A stretch of DNA of 64,000 nt, from positions 186,001 through 250,000 of the forward strand of contig NZ_PEBU01000008.1 of NCBI RefSeq assembly GCF_002887595.1, written 5' to 3'. Source of the stretch: Bowmanella denitrificans. GTDB taxonomy: Bacteria > Pseudomonadota > Gammaproteobacteria > Enterobacterales > Alteromonadaceae. Under the pieces are notes generated by a model that did not search any database, was not told the DNA's origin, and worked only from the letters and a program-made list of their open reading frames with translations. Within the stretch, counting starts at the first letter, position 1; every line of letters starts with the position of its first letter. Shown here one piece after another: positions 30,830 to 40,574 of this stretch. The position numbers and the translations under genes are program-made.

Positions 30830-30847
30830 CACAACACAAAACTCAGC

Positions 30848-31291
30848 ATGGAAATCAAAGACATCCTCTCCCTTGATTGCACTTCCTGTGCCATTCAGGG
30901 GACCAGTAAAAAACGCATTCTGGAATCTATCAGTGATATCGCGGCCAGGCATCTGCCAGAAATTGGTCAGGATGCGATCCTCACCAGTCTGCTGAACCGT
31001 GAAAAAATGGGTAGTACCGGCATTGGTTGTGGCATTGCCATTCCCCATGGCCGTTTGGCCGGACTGGAGAAAGTCACGGCAATATTGTTAACCAGCCAGC
31101 CAGCCGTCGCGTTTGAAGCCATTGATAATCAGCCTGTGGACATCTTCTTCGCTATTCTGGTACCAGAAGATCAGGCACAGGGACATCTGCAAACCCTGGC
31201 CACTATAGCAGCCAAACTGAATGACAAGGAAACGGTGAAAAAGCTACGTCATGCCCAATCAGATCAGGAACTATTTGAGGCCATAGTGTGA
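30848..31291 (+). CDS. ptsN: PtsN, nitrogen-PTS EIIA protein
   Basis: EIIA(Ntr) of the regulatory phosphotransfer chain PtsP-NPr-PtsN, which controls potassium handling and other processes through phosphorylation state. The 147-residue product carries the phospho-accepting histidine in GIAIPHGRL. It shares four bases with rapZ, as part of the rpoN operon. Confidence 0.96.
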   Translation: MEIKDILSLDCTSCAIQGTSKKRILESISDIAARHLPEIGQDAILTSLLNREKMGSTGIGCGIAIPHGRLAGLEKVTAILLTSQPAVAFEAIDNQPVDIFFAILVPEDQAQGHLQTLATIAAKLNDKETVKKLRHAQSDQELFEAIV

Positions 31292-32136
31292 AACTCATTA
31301 TTATCAGCGGGCGCTCCGGCTCGGGTAAGTCTATTGTCTTAAGGGCATTGGAAGATCTGGGTTATTACTGTGTGGACAATATTCCGGTTAATTTGCTACC
31401 GACTCTGACCCACACGGTTGTCGATGAGTATGATCAGGTTGCCGTCAGCATTGATGTGCGTAACCTACCCAAAGACCCTGAAGAGTTGGTAGAAATTCTT
31501 GACTACCTGCCCTCTAACTGGGAGCTGACCATACTTTATCTGGATGCCAGTGACGACGTGTTAATCAAACGATTCAGCGAAACCCGTCGTCTGCACCCGT
31601 TATCCAAACACAGTAAGTCGCTGACCGACGCTATTCAGTCAGAAGCCTTATTGCTTGCCCCGATTATCGAGCGGGCCGACTTATACATCGACACCGGTGA
31701 GTTATCGGTGCATCAGTTGGCCGAACTGGTGCGTGAACGCATCCTGGGAAAAAAGAGCTCGCGCCTGGTATTGGTTTTCGAATCATTTGGCTTTAAACAT
31801 GGTATTCCCAAGGATGCCGACTACGTATTCGATGCGCGATTTTTGCCTAACCCGCACTGGGAGCCTGAGCTGAAGAGCCTGACCGGTCTGGATCCGCAAG
31901 TGGAAGCATTTTTAGGCTCCCAGGCCATTGTTACCAAGTTTATCTGGCAAATACAGAACCTGATATCAACCTGGTTACCTCATCTGGAGCGCAATAACCG
32001 CAGCTATGTGACCATAGCCATTGGTTGTACTGGTGGTCAGCATCGCTCCGTTTACGTGGCAGAAAGCCTGGCGCGCACATTCAAGGCGGTACATCCGGAT
32101 GTACAAATAAGACACAGGGAGTTGTCACGAAAATGA
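31288..32136 (+). CDS. rapZ: RapZ, RNase adapter / nucleotide-binding protein
   Basis: In E. coli, RapZ guides RNase E to the small RNA GlmZ and so tunes GlcN6P synthesis for the envelope. The 282-residue product (E. coli 284) has Walker A GRSGSGKS, a middle GLTG-type region and the C-terminal [14 protein letters not shown] motif that senses GlcN6P and binds RNA. It is overlapped on both sides by four bases (ptsN, npr). Confidence 0.97.
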   Translation: MKLIIISGRSGSGKSIVLRALEDLGYYCVDNIPVNLLPTLTHTVVDEYDQVAVSIDVRNLPKDPEELVEILDYLPSNWELTILYLDASDDVLIKRFSETRRLHPLSKHSKSLTDAIQSEALLLAPIIERADLYIDTGELSVHQLAELVRERILGKKSSRLVLVFESFGFKHGIPKDADYVFDARFLPNPHWEPELKSLTGLDPQVEAFLGSQAIVTKFIWQIQNLISTWLPHLERNNRSYVTIAIGCTGGQHRSVYVAESLARTFKAVHPDVQIRHRELSRK

Positions 32137-32405
32137 GACTGGAAAAGGTCCTGTTAATCCAGAATAAATTGGGGTTACATGCCAGAGCAGCCACCCAATT
32201 AGCGAAACTGGCCAATCAATTCGATGCCCAGGTAACGCTGGTACAGGGCGACAAGTCAGCTTCAGCCACCAGTGTATTAGGTTTGATGATGCTGGAAAGC
32301 AGCATGGGCAAGGAAGTACTGGTGATCAGCGAAGGGCAGGATGCCAAAGCCGCACTGCTGGCAGTGGAACAATTAATTCAACAGAAATTTAATGAGGCAG
32401 AGTAA
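32133..32405 (+). CDS. npr: NPr, nitrogen-PTS HPr-like phosphocarrier
   Basis: HPr-family phosphocarrier passing phosphate from PtsP to PtsN. ATG 32133 overlaps the rapZ stop (ATGA) and gives 90 residues. The active-site histidine is in GLHARAA, and the HPr helix motif [16 protein letters not shown] is complete. The frame is open upstream to 32025, but that stretch is rapZ sequence in another frame. It is the last gene of this operon. Confidence 0.96.
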   Translation: MRLEKVLLIQNKLGLHARAATQLAKLANQFDAQVTLVQGDKSASATSVLGLMMLESSMGKEVLVISEGQDAKAALLAVEQLIQQKFNEAE

Positions 32406-32473
32406 ATTTCAGTAACCGCTGGTATTTAATACTGTACTAAGCAAATCACCTTCGCAGTTTGTCATTAGCCTAT

Positions 32474-33211
32474 CTAGACGGTCTTACTGGAGTAGCGCAC
32501 CGCCTGATTAATTTGCCCCATCTCTGCTTCAGTTAAATTTCGCCACTGGCCAGGCTTAAGATTGCCCAGTTGCACCTGCATAATACGCTCACGTTTGAGA
32601 CGCACCACCTGATAACCAAGAAACTCACACATGCGGCGAATTTGTCTGTTCAGTCCTTGTGTCAGAATAATCCTAAATGAAAAGCGTCCGGTTGCTTTTA
32701 CCTGACAAGGTTTGGTTATGGTGCCCAGAATAGGTACCCCCTGGCTCATCTGACGCACAAAACGTTCACTCACCGGCTGATTGACGGTCACCAGATATTC
32801 TTTTTCATGCTCATTACCGGCGCGCAGGATCTTGTTAACAATATCCCCGTCTGTGGTCAGAAAGATCAGCCCCTCTGAATCTTTATCCAGCCGCCCGATA
32901 GGAAAAATACGCTGGCGATGGCCGATGGCATCGACAATATTGCCCTGCACATCGCGCTCTGTGGTGCAGATAATGCCAACCGGCTTGTTATAGGCAATAT
33001 AGACACGATCAGATTTGTCTTCGGCACTGGCACCAACCGGCTTGCCATCCACACTGACATGATCGCCGGGCATCACCTTAGTACCAAGCTCTGGCACTTT
33101 GCCGTTAATGCTAACCCGTTTTTGTTCAATCAGCTTGTCTGCTTCGCGACGGGAACAGTAGCCTGAATCGCTGATAAATTTATTAAGCCTGATGGCGCCG
33201 TTTTCGCTCAT
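32474..33211 (-). CDS. rluF: RluF-like 23S rRNA pseudouridine synthase
   Basis: RsuA/RluF-type pseudouridine synthase; E. coli RluF modifies U2604 of 23S rRNA. ATG 33211 is set by a strong GGAGG ribosome site and gives 245 residues. An N-terminal S4 domain (RLNKFISDSGYCSRREADKLI) precedes the catalytic domain with aspartate in GRLDKDSEGL and GLNRQIRRMCEFLGY. RluF is preferred over RluB/RluE by the S4 domain and sequence pattern, though the target base is inferred. It is convergent with npr. Confidence 0.85.
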   Translation of the reverse strand: MSENGAIRLNKFISDSGYCSRREADKLIEQKRVSINGKVPELGTKVMPGDHVSVDGKPVGASAEDKSDRVYIAYNKPVGIICTTERDVQGNIVDAIGHRQRIFPIGRLDKDSEGLIFLTTDGDIVNKILRAGNEHEKEYLVTVNQPVSERFVRQMSQGVPILGTITKPCQVKATGRFSFRIILTQGLNRQIRRMCEFLGYQVVRLKRERIMQVQLGNLKPGQWRNLTEAEMGQINQAVRYSSKTV

Positions 33212-33290
33212 ATATCCTCCAGCGCCTTTGCGCCGGGGAATTTTAATCCATGCAGCGGTGCAGATCACGGTAAAACTGGTTTATGCCGAT

Positions 33291-33316
33291 GCCTTTGCGT
33301 ATTTCTCAGCAAAGGC
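33291..33316 (-). terminator. Stem-loop downstream of the cupin/DUF1272 genes
   Basis: GCCTTTGC (33291-33298) pairs with GCAAAGGC (33309-33316) around ten bases, starting 15 bp after the DUF1272 stop. There is no strong T tract, so terminator function is tentative. Confidence 0.5.
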
Positions 33317-33330
33317 AGACTGGTTGCGCC

Positions 33331-33639
33331 TCAACGTTGGGACGGACGGATAGCTTTGAGTGACTGACTGAAGGTCTGCATATCTTCAGGGCTGTAACGG
33401 CTGTGTACGGCTTTGTTTGAGGCCGGTTGATGCAACAGGCTGACTCCGGGTCGGTATGCTTGCTTTGGCCGAATGGGGCGCGCAGTAAAGCCCCCGCCGC
33501 AATTAGGACAGACATTTTGCAGAATATGTTCCACACAGTGCTGACAGAAGGTGCACTCATAGCTGCATATCCAGGCCTGCTCTGAATCGGGCGGCAGCGG
33601 GCAGTTGCAGCACTCACAGGTGGGTCGCAGCTCCAGCAT
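33331..33639 (-). CDS. DUF1272 cysteine-rich zinc-ribbon-like protein
   Basis: A 102-residue protein whose first half carries about nine cysteines (CECCNC, CSYEC, CQHC, CPNCGGG), the DUF1272 pattern, which probably binds zinc. The basic second half lacks recognised motifs; DUF1272 proteins are often shorter, so this is a tail extension. ATG 33639 overlaps the cupin stop by one base (TGATG), implying coupled translation. Function is unknown. Confidence 0.8.
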   Translation of the reverse strand: MLELRPTCECCNCPLPPDSEQAWICSYECTFCQHCVEHILQNVCPNCGGGFTARPIRPKQAYRPGVSLLHQPASNKAVHSRYSPEDMQTFSQSLKAIRPSQR

Positions 33640-33950
33640 CAGATACTGCCCTGTTTTTCCACCACCAGAATGCGCGCTGGTCCCACAGGAAAGGCGCAAT
33701 GGGCGGTGCCGACACCAGCATAGAAAATATCACCACAACCAAGCAGTGCCTTATGCTCCTTGCCTTTATCCCGATAACGCATCTCCACTTCGCCATCCAG
33801 CACCACAAAGACCTCATCGCCATCATTGACATGCCAGTGATAGGATTGATCCGTCCAGTGCAATCGGGTGCTGATCCCCTGCATACAGGCAATGTCTTTG
33901 GCCCCCCATGGGCGCTCGGCGGTAAACTCTCTAGCCCGAATCACTTGCAT
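33639..33950 (-). CDS. Cupin-domain protein
   Basis: A 103-residue single-domain cupin with the metal-site histidines in YHWHVNDGDEVFVVLDGE and a later GVGTAHCAF. Small cupins of this type bind a divalent metal and act as dioxygenases, isomerases or ligand sensors; the sequence does not tell which. It is coupled to the DUF1272 gene downstream and lies three bases after the metallophosphoesterase gene. Confidence 0.82.
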   Translation of the reverse strand: MQVIRAREFTAERPWGAKDIACMQGISTRLHWTDQSYHWHVNDGDEVFVVLDGEVEMRYRDKGKEHKALLGCGDIFYAGVGTAHCAFPVGPARILVVEKQGSI

Positions 33951-33953
33951 CTT

Positions 33954-34913
33954 CTACTCCTCGGTACAGGAAGGTGGTGTTAATTCCTGAGTCAGAGCCG
34001 TTACTTTAAAAGGCTGCTCAGGGTCTTCTGTGACTTTCACCGTCAACGCGTCGATAAGGTTGTAATCCCCGGCACCGTTTAATCGCCACAAATTCACAGT
34101 ATCAGGGCCTCCAAAGTGTTTATCCAAACACATGGGCTCCGTATCACCATGTGCGAACAACACTGGTTTACCAAAGGCTTTTGCCACGTCGCGTAATTGA
34201 CGGCGATATTGCAGGTAAGGATCACATTGATGGGTGCTGTCAGCGCGACAAACAGGCTTGCCTTCCCCCACAGTGATATCGGCATGGGTGGCAATCACCA
34301 TGGCTTTGGCTTGCTTGAGCTTGGCAAAAGCCAGGGCCTGCTCAAGCCAGATTTGATTTGCCTGGTCACGCATTTCTACCTGCTGTAGCGCAAAGTCAGC
34401 ATCATCCAGATATATCTGTGCGCGGCCATTGACCGTTCCCAATATATGCAGGGTAACAAAAACCGTCTCTTCCACCAGCCAGCGGGCATTCTCAGGGTAT
34501 TCCTCCTGCCGGCTTAATTGCCATTCGGCCAGCCCTGACGGGGCGGGATGGTAAAAAATCTCGCGTAACTGGTTCAGCACCTGGTACTCGCTGACGGGAT
34601 GGGGATTACTGGGCCTGTCGCAATCGGTCCAATCATTATCCCCTGGCGTCACAAAAACCCGGTCCGGCTTTAAGGCATATAAATCATCGCGAATCGCCGT
34701 CAATCCTGCCTGGCTACAAGGTGCCTTACTCCCCTGCATATCCCCGCCGTGAATAACAAAAGCAGCATCCGAGGCCATAATGGCCGGCCGGATCAGCTTC
34801 TTATACACATATTCCTGTGTGTCTGTGTAAGGTAGGTCCTGCAGCAGAATAAAACTGGGTCCTGCCAGTGTATGCGCGCTGAACAAAGCGATTGCCAGAA
34901 TCAGATTACGCAA
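33954..34913 (-). CDS. Exported calcineurin-like metallophosphoesterase
   Basis: A 319-residue predicted periplasmic phosphoesterase. I choose TTG 34913 because TGGAGA lies six bases upstream and the protein then begins with a clean Sec signal (RNLILAIALFSAHTLAG). The ATG at 34973 would add 20 residues before the signal. Metal-binding motifs include VIHGGDMQGSK, TPGDNDW and ATHAD. The substrate is unknown. Confidence 0.8.
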   Translation of the reverse strand: MRNLILAIALFSAHTLAGPSFILLQDLPYTDTQEYVYKKLIRPAIMASDAAFVIHGGDMQGSKAPCSQAGLTAIRDDLYALKPDRVFVTPGDNDWTDCDRPSNPHPVSEYQVLNQLREIFYHPAPSGLAEWQLSRQEEYPENARWLVEETVFVTLHILGTVNGRAQIYLDDADFALQQVEMRDQANQIWLEQALAFAKLKQAKAMVIATHADITVGEGKPVCRADSTHQCDPYLQYRRQLRDVAKAFGKPVLFAHGDTEPMCLDKHFGGPDTVNLWRLNGAGDYNLIDALTVKVTEDPEQPFKVTALTQELTPPSCTEE

Positions 34914-35009
34914 GGTGTGTCTCCATCTAAAAAAGGTCGAGTCTCCAACGCTTATGTGACGGAGGCAAGACAATGTGGCACTGCTAAGCTCAGATGCCTG
35001 GATAAAAGG

Positions 35010-35474
35010 TTAAACAGCCAACTCAAGCAAAGGCAACATTCGCCCTGCGATACTGGCCGAGGGTAACTCGCCGATCCGTTTAGCCCCCATCGCCAGATAG
35101 AACATTTCGGCGTGCGGATCACTCTGAATAATTAAGCTGGTTATATTGTGTTCCGCCATGTGTTGTTTCACCCAGTCCATCAGCGCCCGCCCTACCCCCT
35201 GCCCTATTGCTTGCGGCTCGACAAATAAGGCGTCCAATTGCCATTGCCCGGCATGGGTTTTATCAATCAGCGCATAGCCCAGTACAATATCTTTGCCTTC
35301 AGCAACCTGGCAGGCCCACTGCTCACTCAGTAATTGCTGGCAGGATAGCGTTAATTCGTCGGCCACAGCGGCCATAAAATCTGCAGAATAGGCCCAATAG
35401 GCTTTAGAGCGCAGTGCTAAAACAGACAGCGACTGCGCCTCTTCGACTTTGGCGGCTCTGAGCACAAATGACAT
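35010..35474 (-). CDS. GNAT-family N-acetyltransferase
   Basis: A 154-residue GNAT protein with the acetyl-CoA loop in VEPQAIGQGVGRALMDWV and a C-terminal FYLAMGAKRIGE segment. ATG 35474 overlaps the stop of the transporter gene by one base (TGATG). The frame is open nine codons further, but that lies inside the upstream gene. The substrate cannot be told from sequence. Confidence 0.85.
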   Translation of the reverse strand: MSFVLRAAKVEEAQSLSVLALRSKAYWAYSADFMAAVADELTLSCQQLLSEQWACQVAEGKDIVLGYALIDKTHAGQWQLDALFVEPQAIGQGVGRALMDWVKQHMAEHNITSLIIQSDPHAEMFYLAMGAKRIGELPSASIAGRMLPLLELAV

Positions 35475-36388
35475 CAGGATACCACCTGCTGCAACAGCCA
35501 ATACCAGGACGGCAGAGTGATAAAGCTAAGCACCAAACCCAACCCCACCAACGCGGCCACAAATCTGGGGGCTAATGCGGCGCCTATGGCCAGCGCGCCA
35601 GCCGATACCATAGGTGGCATTGCCGCCTGAAATACACCGACCTGCAACAACAGACCATCAGGCTGCAACGGCAAGAGCAGGATCAGGGCAATGGCGGGCA
35701 TCAGCACTAATTTAACCATCAACGCAAATCCCAGCGGCAGGGCTTCTTTGCCATCCAGTTTGAGGCGAAACTGAAAGCCCACCGCCACCATGATCACAGG
35801 CACCAGAGTAGCAGCCAGACTATCCAGCAGGCGCTGCATAAATTCAGGATAAGGCCAGTCTTTGAGCAGCAACGCCAGCAATAAGGCAATAAAGGAGGGA
35901 AACAGTAGCACCCGTCTGGCCATCTGACCGGCAGAAGGCGCGCTGGCCTGCGGGTTGTACCAGGCACAGAGCAGGGTGGCATAAGTGGCCAGGGCCAGAA
36001 ACGAACCAAGCTGATCGTAAATAATCGCATAGGGCATAGCCTGCTCGCCAAAAAAGGCCTCGACCATGGGAAAGCCCAGAAAGGACGTATTCCCCAGCGG
36101 CAATACCACCAATAGCGCAGCGATTAAATGCCGGTCCCATTTCATTATCTTACCCACCAACAACACCAGTGTGGCCACTATTAACAAAATGATCCAGGGC
36201 AGTACTGCCGGCATCCACAACTGGGCAGAAAACGTCATCAATGGGATTTTTTGCAACACCAGAGCAGGCAAGGCCACGTAAAGTACGTACTGGTTCAGCA
36301 CCATACCTGTGTCGGCAGGAAACTGCGGCAGACGGCGAAGCTGACTGCCGATTAACAGGTAAATCAAGACCAGGGCAAAACTTTCCAT
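35474..36388 (-). CDS. AEC (auxin efflux carrier) family transporter
   Basis: Inner-membrane transporter of about ten helices. ATG 36388 gives 304 residues, the usual size; the open frame reaches 36583 but the extra N-terminus is hydrophilic and unlike the family (ATG 36397 is also possible). Family features include an LNQYVLYVALPALVL segment in the first half and a second bundle ending with the FITLPSWYWLL helix. Bacterial members export malate, amino acids or similar, and the substrate is open. It is translationally coupled to the GNAT gene. Confidence 0.85.
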   Translation of the reverse strand: MESFALVLIYLLIGSQLRRLPQFPADTGMVLNQYVLYVALPALVLQKIPLMTFSAQLWMPAVLPWIILLIVATLVLLVGKIMKWDRHLIAALLVVLPLGNTSFLGFPMVEAFFGEQAMPYAIIYDQLGSFLALATYATLLCAWYNPQASAPSAGQMARRVLLFPSFIALLLALLLKDWPYPEFMQRLLDSLAATLVPVIMVAVGFQFRLKLDGKEALPLGFALMVKLVLMPAIALILLLPLQPDGLLLQVGVFQAAMPPMVSAGALAIGAALAPRFVAALVGLGLVLSFITLPSWYWLLQQVVS

Positions 36389-36619
36389 GCAAAGCATATA
36401 TATCAAGCCAACATGAGGCGACTCTAGCCCGCTTTTAGTGCTGAGGCCAACCGACTTTAGGCGAATAGCAAGAGTGACCGCCAAAATGCCCTGTTTCTCA
36501 AAATAGTTAAATATTTGAAAATTAAGTATTAATTTGTAATCACGGGTTGTGCTTGGAAAGAACTGGCGATAATTTGGCGGCAATCACTCCCCCTTAGCAC
36601 CATTACAGGAAGTAAGCTT

Positions 36620-37753
36620 ATGAAAACAGCCAAGCTGATTGCCGGACTTTGTCTGTTGCTGGCAGATTTAAGCCAGGCCGCACCGTTGCCAGCTTACCAG
36701 TTAACGGATTTAGGCACCCTGGGTGGTGCAGAGTCTCAAGCCATGGGCCTGAACGATCTGGGCCAGGTGGTGGGTTGGTCAACCCGCAACAACCGGCCGG
36801 AATGTCTTGCCAGTGAGCAGAACGCGCCATGTCGCTATGGTTTTGTCTGGCAGCAAGGTCAGATGCAAGACTTAGGGCATGCACATCCCGACGCTGAAAG
36901 GACCTATGTGGTAGAGATCAATGACGACGGCATTATGGTCGGCTATGAAACCGACTACTACCCACTAAGCGGTTCGATCACCCGCCCCATTAAAGGCGAC
37001 AAACAAGGCCTGACTTTGCTGGCAGTAGCACATGAAAACGGTGGAGGTCAGGCGGAAGATATTAACCGCCAGGGCGAAATTGTGGGTTGGAGCTATGATG
37101 AGCAGGGCCAGCAGAATCTGACCGTCTGGCATGGCAAGGAAATGCAATTGCATGCAATGGACAAGGAATACTACCGCCGAGGTTTAGGCATAAACGACAG
37201 TGGCAATCTGGTGGGATATCAATACAGGCCCTACAGTTTTCGGCCAAATTCTGCGCTGCTCTATCAGCATCATGTCGTCAGCCAGTTATCGGACCAAAGT
37301 GAAGTATGGTCCGAAGCCAAAGATATTAACAACCTGGGTATGGTAGCGGGTGAGTTAGCCTCCGGGCCACATCGTCCGCCCCTGGCAGCTCTGTGGCTTC
37401 CTCTGCTGGGCGGTGAAATGCAGACCCTTGAGCTGGGTACCCTGAAAAATTACAGCGCCTCATCGCTACGCGGGATTAATGATCAAGGCGTGGCAGTCGG
37501 CCAGGCCTGGGATGAAGACGGCCATGCCAGGGCGATTATCGTATTACAGGGTAAGCTGATTGACCTCAATACGCTGGTTAGTAGCCAATGGCCATTGATC
37601 AGTGCTGAAGATATCAACAATTATGGCCAGATTGCCGCCACCGCACTGGTCAACAACCAAATGCGTGCGGTATTGCTGACGCAATCACCAAATCAGGGTG
37701 ACCCATTATGCAGGTCCAGTCGCAAAGCCTGTCGACATCGCATACCACAGTAA
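36620..37753 (+). CDS. Exported HAF-repeat protein
   Basis: A 377-residue protein with a Sec signal (about 1-21, LSQA/A) and at least five beta-propeller-like HAF repeats of the type DLGTLGG...GLNDLGQVVGWS, ...INDDGIMVGYE, INRQGEIVGWS, INNLGMVAGE and INDQGVAVGQA. Such proteins are extracellular or periplasmic with unknown role. The ribosome site GGAAG precedes ATG 36620. The last 20 residues are cysteine- and arginine-rich and unlike the repeats. Confidence 0.85.
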   Translation: MKTAKLIAGLCLLLADLSQAAPLPAYQLTDLGTLGGAESQAMGLNDLGQVVGWSTRNNRPECLASEQNAPCRYGFVWQQGQMQDLGHAHPDAERTYVVEINDDGIMVGYETDYYPLSGSITRPIKGDKQGLTLLAVAHENGGGQAEDINRQGEIVGWSYDEQGQQNLTVWHGKEMQLHAMDKEYYRRGLGINDSGNLVGYQYRPYSFRPNSALLYQHHVVSQLSDQSEVWSEAKDINNLGMVAGELASGPHRPPLAALWLPLLGGEMQTLELGTLKNYSASSLRGINDQGVAVGQAWDEDGHARAIIVLQGKLIDLNTLVSSQWPLISAEDINNYGQIAATALVNNQMRAVLLTQSPNQGDPLCRSSRKACRHRIPQ

Positions 37754-37789
37754 TCATTATTCAGCTTGCGGCATTGCATCTGGATGCCG

Positions 37790-40396
37790 CTAGTTCGCCC
37801 CCTCAGCAGCCACCTCAGGCGTGGACGCTTCAGTCTGTGCAGAATTGTACCTACGAATAAAGGTGACTTTCACACGTTTAGATACCAGGAAATAGCTAAT
37901 CCAGATTAGGCTGGTGACCAGCATTGACAACCATTCAGTGACCTCTGCAGCCTCCACTGCGAAGTCAGGCCCGCCAAGTACAGAGGTCAGGTAGAGATCT
38001 ATCCCGATAATCAGCAACATAGCGGCTTTATACATTACATAGACTTTGGGCAGAGTTTGCCTGCGTTTAAAAAACAACCATAAAACGGTTATTGTCCCGA
38101 CCAGCAACATGACATTGGTAAACAACTCGACGCACAGCAGCGTCATCATCGGAAAATCGTAGTGCTGAGATATAACTGCCCACTGTTTCGCTGACGCCAG
38201 ATACCAGAGATCCCGGCTTTGAAAAACCAAGGCAAGCGGGGTAATTAACAGACCCAACATCGGCAGAATCAGCCACCCACCAATGCCAGATGAACAAAAT
38301 ACCTCGGGGTGGTATGGCTTCACGGGGGGATCATAACGGATAACTTTGATACTCAGCCACACACAAACCAGCAAACTAACGAGTAGTAATAATATTACCG
38401 GCCAGTTAATGTCTTTCACTGCAAATTGGTAGGTACCAAAGTTCAAAGCCGGGTCGACTTTCTGAATCTGGTAAAAGCCCTCTTCATGAGCGGCCCCAAT
38501 ATTCTTCGCGTAGTCCGAGTAATACTCGGGCTCTATCACCGACTTTTTCGAACCATATGAATACGCCAGCTCCAAGGTTTCACCATCAAATCGCACCACC
38601 TTGCTGTAGTCAAAAGCCTTGTCTTTTACATTCACCTGCTCATCAGCAAAATTGGAGTCTGCCGGCATTTTGATTCGGGTAATATGTGTGAATTCAACCG
38701 GATGAGAGAAAGACATCGGATAGCGGCGGGCTTTTTTTTCAACTCTGAGCAAATGGTCATCCATCAGAAAAGGCTCAAAATTGACGCTTACAAAGTCAGA
38801 ACCAGCCTCGGCCTGCCATATGGGGGACACAACATAGTTTTCAGTAACGGTAATACGATTTAAGCCATCGTCATCATATACTGTCAGATCAGCGGAAACC
38901 TTGGCATTTTCAAAGTACTTTTGCGTGTACTCAAGATAGTTCTGCTGCATGGTTTTAAGATTAGACCCGGCCAGTTGCTCTCTGAACTGATCGGCATAAA
39001 AGCCGTCATAACTGGTGGTCACTTCATACGTGGCCTCATCATGAGATGTGCGCAAGTCAACATATTCAACGACTTTCTTACGATGCACCTGCAGGATATC
39101 TGCCGACATGTTTTGTAAATTCGCAGTGTCTTTTGCAATAACCAAGGCATAGTCAAAGTCAGCCTGATACAAATGAGCCAGATTGCCACTTTGGTAAGTT
39201 CGAGTGGCATCTAACCAGTAGGTTTGGTTATGCAGCTTTGCTCTTACAATGGCATGATTGAATCTCAATGGCGTTGGCAGGCTGTCAGGTAGGGCCAGAC
39301 CACTCTGGGTATTCACCAGGGCGACGTTTGCTTCAATACCTAAACCATTGAGAATACTCACCAGCAGTAAGGCTTTGTCCTTGCAATCTCCATATCGTTG
39401 CAACAGCACCTGTGCCGGGCTATGAGGTTGATGGGAGTGAATACCCATCTCGATTCCCAGATAGCGAATGCTCTCCTGGGAAAATCTCAGCGCAGACAAC
39501 AACTGCTCTTCAACCGAGTGGTGTGTGCTGCGAATCTCATCAATCACCGTCGCCATTTCTTGTGGCCTGGATTGAAACAAAGGTATCGCCCACTCCACCA
39601 CATCCTGCCAACTGGCATAGTCACTCACCTGGACAAACGGAAAAGGGTCATACCAGCCAGGGATGTTGTCTTCCCATTCTATTTCTTCCAGCATGGCTTG
39701 TTGCCAATGATAAACGCTGGTGCCGTTGTGCGTCTCAATGCTGGGTTCGATATCAGTGAGGTGATTCTGAATATATAAAGGCCTGTTTTCTTGCCACACC
39801 AATCTGTAATTGACTAACGCCGCAGGTACCCGCCAGCCCAGTGCAAGCTGATTGGAAAAATGTCCGGCATACACCGGGTTAACACCTACCACGCTGTAAC
39901 TGTAGTGAACCACGTCGCCAACCCGAACATCATCCAGTACCAAGCTTAAAGTCTTGCGCCCATTGTAAATTTGATACTCTCGTTGCGTTTCTAATTGCAA
40001 CAGGCTAATTCTGGCGCGAGGCAGACGAGGTTCAGATACGCCGCTGCGAATCACCTCGACATCATGCAAAATAACCTGCTCATAGCTGGGGTCAAAATCG
40101 ATTTCGATATTGGAAATATATCCCAGTCCCTCGGCATTCAGGGCCTGCTCGGCGAAGTGTTCAAAACGACTCTGTTGTGTCTCTTGAATTTTCCATTGCC
40201 TGTCTACCAGCAAATGAGCTATACCATTGAAATTATTCATTATTTCAACAGACTCTAAGGCAGGAATGGAAGCTGGAACCGCCCAGTCAGGCTGCGCAGC
40301 AACCCGGTATTCATCGTTCGGTGATGCATAGGATGAGAACGCCCAACACACCAATAGCAAAATGAGCAGAGAGGTTCTAAAGCGAGTAGCGTTCAC
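37790..40396 (-). CDS. DUF3857/transglutaminase protein with membrane C-terminus (DUF2569-like)
   Basis: An 868-residue protein with a Sec signal (about 1-24), a periplasmic DUF3857 beta domain (about 40-250), then a transglutaminase-like domain with a complete catalytic triad: Cys338 (RYGDCKDK), His381 (FNHAIV) and Asp396 (YWLDAT). After a further beta region come one membrane helix near residue 700 and a four-helix C-terminal part starting GIGGWLILPMLGL, which resembles DUF2569. The family's substrate is unknown. It is convergent with the HAF-repeat gene, 36 bp away. Confidence 0.85.
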   Translation of the reverse strand: MNATRFRTSLLILLLVCWAFSSYASPNDEYRVAAQPDWAVPASIPALESVEIMNNFNGIAHLLVDRQWKIQETQQSRFEHFAEQALNAEGLGYISNIEIDFDPSYEQVILHDVEVIRSGVSEPRLPRARISLLQLETQREYQIYNGRKTLSLVLDDVRVGDVVHYSYSVVGVNPVYAGHFSNQLALGWRVPAALVNYRLVWQENRPLYIQNHLTDIEPSIETHNGTSVYHWQQAMLEEIEWEDNIPGWYDPFPFVQVSDYASWQDVVEWAIPLFQSRPQEMATVIDEIRSTHHSVEEQLLSALRFSQESIRYLGIEMGIHSHQPHSPAQVLLQRYGDCKDKALLLVSILNGLGIEANVALVNTQSGLALPDSLPTPLRFNHAIVRAKLHNQTYWLDATRTYQSGNLAHLYQADFDYALVIAKDTANLQNMSADILQVHRKKVVEYVDLRTSHDEATYEVTTSYDGFYADQFREQLAGSNLKTMQQNYLEYTQKYFENAKVSADLTVYDDDGLNRITVTENYVVSPIWQAEAGSDFVSVNFEPFLMDDHLLRVEKKARRYPMSFSHPVEFTHITRIKMPADSNFADEQVNVKDKAFDYSKVVRFDGETLELAYSYGSKKSVIEPEYYSDYAKNIGAAHEEGFYQIQKVDPALNFGTYQFAVKDINWPVILLLLVSLLVCVWLSIKVIRYDPPVKPYHPEVFCSSGIGGWLILPMLGLLITPLALVFQSRDLWYLASAKQWAVISQHYDFPMMTLLCVELFTNVMLLVGTITVLWLFFKRRQTLPKVYVMYKAAMLLIIGIDLYLTSVLGGPDFAVEAAEVTEWLSMLVTSLIWISYFLVSKRVKVTFIRRYNSAQTEASTPEVAAEGAN

Positions 40397-40574
40397 AAGC
40401 GCGTCCTTGCATTAAATGTTAATAGCAGATTTGATGATCATTTTATCTTACCAACAGTTTGTCCGGTAAGAACACTTAACTTCATCTTGCGATAAGATTC
40501 CTGCTGATCTGCTGTTCGTCTTCCACTAAACTAACAACAGAAAATCAATAAGTTGCACAAGGGCCCGAGCTAAG

